Positions 5,160 through 7,926 of a stretch of DNA of 7,926 nt are shown here, in pieces (position 1 is the first letter of the stretch; each line of letters begins with the position of its first letter). Made by a program: the position numbers and the translations under genes. The notes beneath the pieces are model-generated. The model searched no databases and was not told the DNA's origin. It was given only the letters and a program-made list of their open reading frames with translations. This stretch comes from Woeseiaceae bacterium (GTDB lineage Bacteria > Pseudomonadota > Gammaproteobacteria > Steroidobacterales > Woeseiaceae). The stretch covers positions 34,325 through 42,250 of the forward strand of contig PBAE01000016.1 of NCBI GenBank assembly GCA_002715745.1, written 5' to 3'.

Positions 5160-7203
5160 ATTCATCATATAATGCCAGTGCCGTTAATTTTGGTCCTGTT
5201 TGCATGAGTATGTATTGCTTACCCTCGTGCATGTATGTCATCAGGCCATAATTTGTTCTGTCTTCCATTTCAATACCACCGAGTTGCTCACCTGTAATCT
5301 TATCAACAAAATATAGCATCGGAGTTCCATCACTGGCAGTTGAAGCGTACATGAAGATAGAATCTGTAACAGCCATTGCTGCATTTCTTCCTGTTCCTGT
5401 CGTTGGGATATTCATATCCTTGAGATCAGGATGATTTAAAACCCTCTCAGGTGTTTCACCAATAGGAAGTTGCCATAAGTGTTGACCTGTATTCATATCA
5501 ATCGCTGTTATGTGGCTGTATGGCGGCTTAAACATTGGTAAATTGTCTGGACCCCTCGGATTGTCATATCTTAACGAGGCAAAATCAGAAAAACGTGCTC
5601 CAGTTGGCAGTTTAATATTTTTGTCTCGTTCTTCACCAGTTACAATCGTTCTGGCCGTGCATGCTTTTCTCGTAGAAACATACAAGATACCGGTTGTTGG
5701 ATCAGCAACTGTTGGTCCATCAATATTTGTTCCTCCCCCATCACCTGGACACCAGTATGCCGCTCTGTAACCTTGATCATTATCTCTGTGAAGAGGTGGA
5801 TTAAAGAGTGGCCCTATTTTGTACTCTTTTAGAATATCAATAGCGGCCTGCCTCAATTCCGGTGTGTAATCGATTAAATCATCGTGCGTGAGGCCCTGCA
5901 TTCCATATGGTTTTGGTATAGTTGGAAATGGCTGTGTCTCAGAGAGTTTTTCACCAGGAATATCAGAAGCAGGTACTGATTTATATTCAATTGGCCAAAT
6001 CGGTTCACCTGTCTCCCTATTGAATGTATAAACCATATTTTGCTTTGCAGTTTGAGCAACAATCGGAACTTCTTCTCCATCAATGACAACATCAAGCAAT
6101 ACAGGTGCCGTTGGAGTGTCATAGTTCCATATATCATGCTTAACTAGTTGATAGTGCCAGACTCGTTTACCAGTTTTTGCATCCAAGGCAATTAAACTTG
6201 TTGAATATAAGTTGTCACCTGGACTGAATCCACCATAATAATCAATGGTCACACCGTTAGTTGGAATATAAACAATGCCTCTTTCTAAATCTGCTGACAA
6301 AGGAGCCCAAGATGAGATATCACCAGTGTATTTCCATGCATCATTTTCCCATGTCTCATGACCAAATTCTCCAGGTTGAGGAATTACATTAAATTTCCAA
6401 AGAAATTCTCCTGTTCTTGCATCATATGCGAGTATATCTCCCGGAACATTCTCAATCCTTGATTGGTAATATCCTTGCTCATGTGAATTTCCCACAATAA
6501 CCACACCATTAACTACTATGGGAGGCGATGAGGTTGTGATATACCCGGTCTCAAGAGGTAAACCCTCATAAGGATCATATTCATATTTTTCATCACCACG
6601 CCCAAGATCGGCCAACATATCCACAACACCAGATTGAGGGAAACCATCTATTGGAACTGGAGTTCCCCAATTTTCGAGTGGCTCTCCAGTCTCAGCATCG
6701 AGTGCTGTCAGAAAGAACGCTGGAGATGAAATGTATATTACACCTCTGCCATCAATTTCTGCATATGCAACTCCTTTTCCGTAGTCTTTCCTCATTGAGT
6801 ATTCGTATCTACCTGTCTTTGGCTCACCATATGACCAGATCAACTCCCCAGTTCCTGGATCTATAGCAACAACATATCTTCTTGCTCCAGCTACCGTATA
6901 TAATTTTCCATTGATGTAGCTAGGTGTCGATCTTCCACTTTGAGCATTAAAACTTGCGCCGTCCCATACCCATGCTTCTTCGACATCTTCAAAGTTATCA
7001 GCGTTAATTTGGTTGACGGGAGAGTATCTTGTGTGTGCTGCGTCGCCTCCTAGATATTCCCATTGACCATCCTTAGTACCTTGGCCGGAAGTTACGCTGC
7101 CCTGGTTTTGGTTGGATATATTCTCTGAGCAGGCACCTATTGTGAATAACATCGTGATATGAAGCAGTTTAATCAGAGAGTTTTTTGTGCTTTTATTTTT
7201 CAT
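5158..7203 (-). CDS. PQQ-dependent dehydrogenase-like beta-propeller lipoprotein
   Basis: A 681-residue periplasmic protein related to quinoprotein alcohol and glucose dehydrogenases, which oxidise alcohols or sugars and pass electrons to the respiratory chain. A basic, hydrophobic signal peptide ends in the lipobox IGAC, with C25 as the lipidated residue. WEYLGGDAAHTRYSPVNQI (48-66) is the family's entry motif. Seven tryptophan-docking type repeats (AxDxxTGxxxW pattern) are seen near 111, 165, 257, 337, 391, 565 and 630, building the propeller. Likely metal/PQQ residues by analogy with methanol dehydrogenase are E242, N316 and the HDIWNYD segment (356-362); K387 matches the PQQ lysine of membrane glucose dehydrogenase. 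N360 sits where relatives have the catalytic Asp. There is no CxxCH haem motif, no membrane-helix domain and no adjacent Cys pair; C485 and C515, the only other cysteines, could form a disulfide. Start is supported by AAGGAA six bases upstream. No PQQ synthesis or cytochrome gene is in the window. Confidence 0.88.
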   Translation of the reverse strand: MKNKSTKNSLIKLLHITMLFTIGACSENISNQNQGSVTSGQGTKDGQWEYLGGDAAHTRYSPVNQINADNFEDVEEAWVWDGASFNAQSGRSTPSYINGKLYTVAGARRYVVAIDPGTGELIWSYGEPKTGRYEYSMRKDYGKGVAYAEIDGRGVIYISSPAFFLTALDAETGEPLENWGTPVPIDGFPQSGVVDMLADLGRGDEKYEYDPYEGLPLETGYITTSSPPIVVNGVVIVGNSHEQGYYQSRIENVPGDILAYDARTGEFLWKFNVIPQPGEFGHETWENDAWKYTGDISSWAPLSADLERGIVYIPTNGVTIDYYGGFSPGDNLYSTSLIALDAKTGKRVWHYQLVKHDIWNYDTPTAPVLLDVVIDGEEVPIVAQTAKQNMVYTFNRETGEPIWPIEYKSVPASDIPGEKLSETQPFPTIPKPYGMQGLTHDDLIDYTPELRQAAIDILKEYKIGPLFNPPLHRDNDQGYRAAYWCPGDGGGTNIDGPTVADPTTGILYVSTRKACTARTIVTGEERDKNIKLPTGARFSDFASLRYDNPRGPDNLPMFKPPYSHITAIDMNTGQHLWQLPIGETPERVLNHPDLKDMNIPTTGTGRNAAMAVTDSIFMYASTASDGTPMLYFVDKITGEQLGGIEMEDRTNYGLMTYMHEGKQYILMQTGPKLTALALYDE

Positions 7204-7209
7204 AGTTTG

Positions 7210-7215
7210 TTCCTT
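7210..7215 (-). promoter_or_regulatory. Ribosome binding site of the PQQ-type lipoprotein gene
   Basis: AAGGAA on the minus strand (7215-7210) lies six bases before the ATG at 7203-7201. It confirms the start and hence the lipoprotein signal peptide. Confidence 0.7.
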
Positions 7216-7261
7216 GAAGCGAAAATATTGCTGATGTGTGAAGTTATCTAGTGTTGTTATT

Positions 7262-7267
7262 ATTATA
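7262..7267 (-). promoter_or_regulatory. Candidate -10 element for the PQQ-type lipoprotein gene
   Basis: A perfect TATAAT on the minus strand (7267-7262), directly preceded by TG, would start transcription near 7255 and give a leader of about 50 bases. No convincing -35 is seen. The surrounding 7260-7320 is very AT-rich, and TATAAT also occurs on the plus strand at 7301 and 7314, either of which could serve the divergent symporter gene. Confidence 0.35.
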
Positions 7268-7326
7268 CAGAGTCTAATAAACTATTTATGATAGGTAAAA
7301 TATAATTAAATATTATAATTGCTTAC

Positions 7327-7397
7327 TCTTTGATGGCAGTTTTCTACAAAGCAGAAGAGAAATTATTAATCCACTTGGGGTACTAGTTCTTTGATGG
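7327..7397 (+). repeat. Short direct repeat around the symporter start codon
   Basis: TCTTTGATGG occurs at 7327-7336 and again at 7388-7397, 61 bases apart; the second copy contains the symporter ATG. The first copy contains an ATG (7333) that opens a 17-codon reading frame (MAVFYKAEEKLLIHLGY) ending at a TAG (7384-7386) seven bases before the symporter start. This may be a small leader reading frame or a chance repeat. No ribosome site precedes it. Confidence 0.25.
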
Positions 7398-7926
7398 AGT
7401 TATTTTTTCAGTTAATTGACAGGCTAGATTCATTTCTTTGGGGTCCTTGGACGATGATGCTCATAGCTTTTGTCTCTGTCTATCTGACAGTGAAGGGTCG
7501 ATTCTTCCAAATTTCACATTTCAAATATATTCTCTCTGAAACTTTCTTTAAAATTTTCAATCGTACTCAATCCTCCTCAAAAACTAGCATCTCACCTTTT
7601 CAAGCCACAACGGCTTCACTAGCTGGAACTGTGGGAATGGGGAATATGGCCGGTGTCGCCACCGCACTCTCAATCGGAGGACCTGGCGCTATATTTTGGA
7701 TGTGGATTCTTGCACTATTCGGAATGATAACTAAGGCTGCAGAAATTGCTATCTCGGTTCACTATAGGGAAATTGATCAACATGGAAACATAATTGGCGG
7801 ACCAATGCATTACATTAAAAAAGCATTAGGCTGGAAATCACTAGCTATTTTATTCAGTGTCGGAATTACCATTAATTGTGTTTTTACATCGTCATTACTT
7901 CAGTCACATACTGTTGGAAGAGCCCT
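7394..7926 (+). CDS. AGCS-family sodium:alanine/glycine symporter, N-terminal part (cut by right window edge)
   Basis: The first 177 codons of an inner-membrane symporter that couples sodium (or proton) entry to uptake of alanine or glycine; whole members are roughly 450-540 residues. It starts MELFFQLIDRLDSFLWGPW, followed by a first membrane helix (about 17-33) and the family signatures ASLAGTVGMGNMAGVATAL (74-92, the unwound substrate and cation binding helix), GGPGAIFWMW (95-104), TKAAEIAISVHYRE (113-126) and GGPMHYIKKALG (135-146). These match the AlsT/DagA type closely. The ATG is supported by the family's usual N-terminus; the only purine-rich stretch upstream is GGGG at 7377-7380, too far away to be a strong ribosome site. 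It is divergent from the PQQ-type lipoprotein gene across a 190-bp AT-rich gap. No glycine riboswitch signature was recognised in that gap. Functional state cannot be judged without the rest. Confidence 0.93.
   Translation, partial: MELFFQLIDRLDSFLWGPWTMMLIAFVSVYLTVKGRFFQISHFKYILSETFFKIFNRTQSSSKTSISPFQATTASLAGTVGMGNMAGVATALSIGGPGAIFWMWILALFGMITKAAEIAISVHYREIDQHGNIIGGPMHYIKKALGWKSLAILFSVGITINCVFTSSLLQSHTVGRA

Noticed and set aside
7113..7203. Sec-type signal peptide with free mature N-terminus for the PQQ protein
   Set aside because: The IGAC motif at residues 22-25 fits a lipobox better than a signal peptidase I site, so a lipoprotein is preferred.
7204..7393. Glycine riboswitch before the AGCS symporter
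   Set aside because: Such riboswitches are common before this family, but I could not find the conserved core sequence or paired helices in this gap.

Overview
The window looks like chromosomal DNA of an AT-rich (roughly 35-40% GC by eye) Gram-negative bacterium, probably a free-living, perhaps aquatic, proteobacterium. The reasons are a periplasmic PQQ-type lipoprotein with a bacterial lipobox, a sodium:alanine symporter, and tightly packed genes with short intergenic gaps. The exact taxon cannot be read from the sequence. No rRNA, tRNA, CRISPR array, transposase or phage gene was seen.

Layout: (a) 1-2475, minus strand, is a compact three-gene operon read right to left: psuK (pseudouridine kinase with an N-terminal winged-helix domain), psuG (pseudouridine-5'-phosphate glycosidase), and the N-terminal 147 codons of an isopenicillin-N-synthase-like 2-oxoglutarate/Fe(II) oxygenase cut by the left edge. 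(b) 2476-2621 is a 146-bp divergent control region. It holds a perfect 17-bp palindrome, a second imperfect copy 19 bp away and overlapping psuK promoter elements on one side, and an extended -10 plus a good ribosome site on the other. (c) 2622-5133, plus strand, is a two-gene unit of a PLP-dependent gamma/beta-lyase-family enzyme and an APC-family amino acid transporter. (d) 5115-5159 is a hairpin terminator between convergent genes. (e) 5158-7203, minus strand, is a PQQ-dependent dehydrogenase-like beta-propeller lipoprotein. (f) 7204-7393 is a second divergent intergenic region. (g) 7394-7926, plus strand, is the first third of an AGCS sodium:alanine/glycine symporter, cut by the right edge.

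How the genes work together: psuK and psuG encode the two-step salvage of pseudouridine to uracil plus ribose 5-phosphate. The oxygenase, one base after psuG, is not part of the known route and may act on the released base or a modified relative; this is inference. The PLP enzyme and APC transporter probably take up or exchange an amino acid and break it down. The PQQ protein would oxidise an alcohol or sugar in the periplasm. It is odd in having Asn where relatives carry the catalytic Asp, and it has no haem domain.

The best leads are the psuK-psuG-oxygenase operon with its palindromic control region, the PLP enzyme with altered specificity residues, and the Asn-for-Asp change in the PQQ protein.
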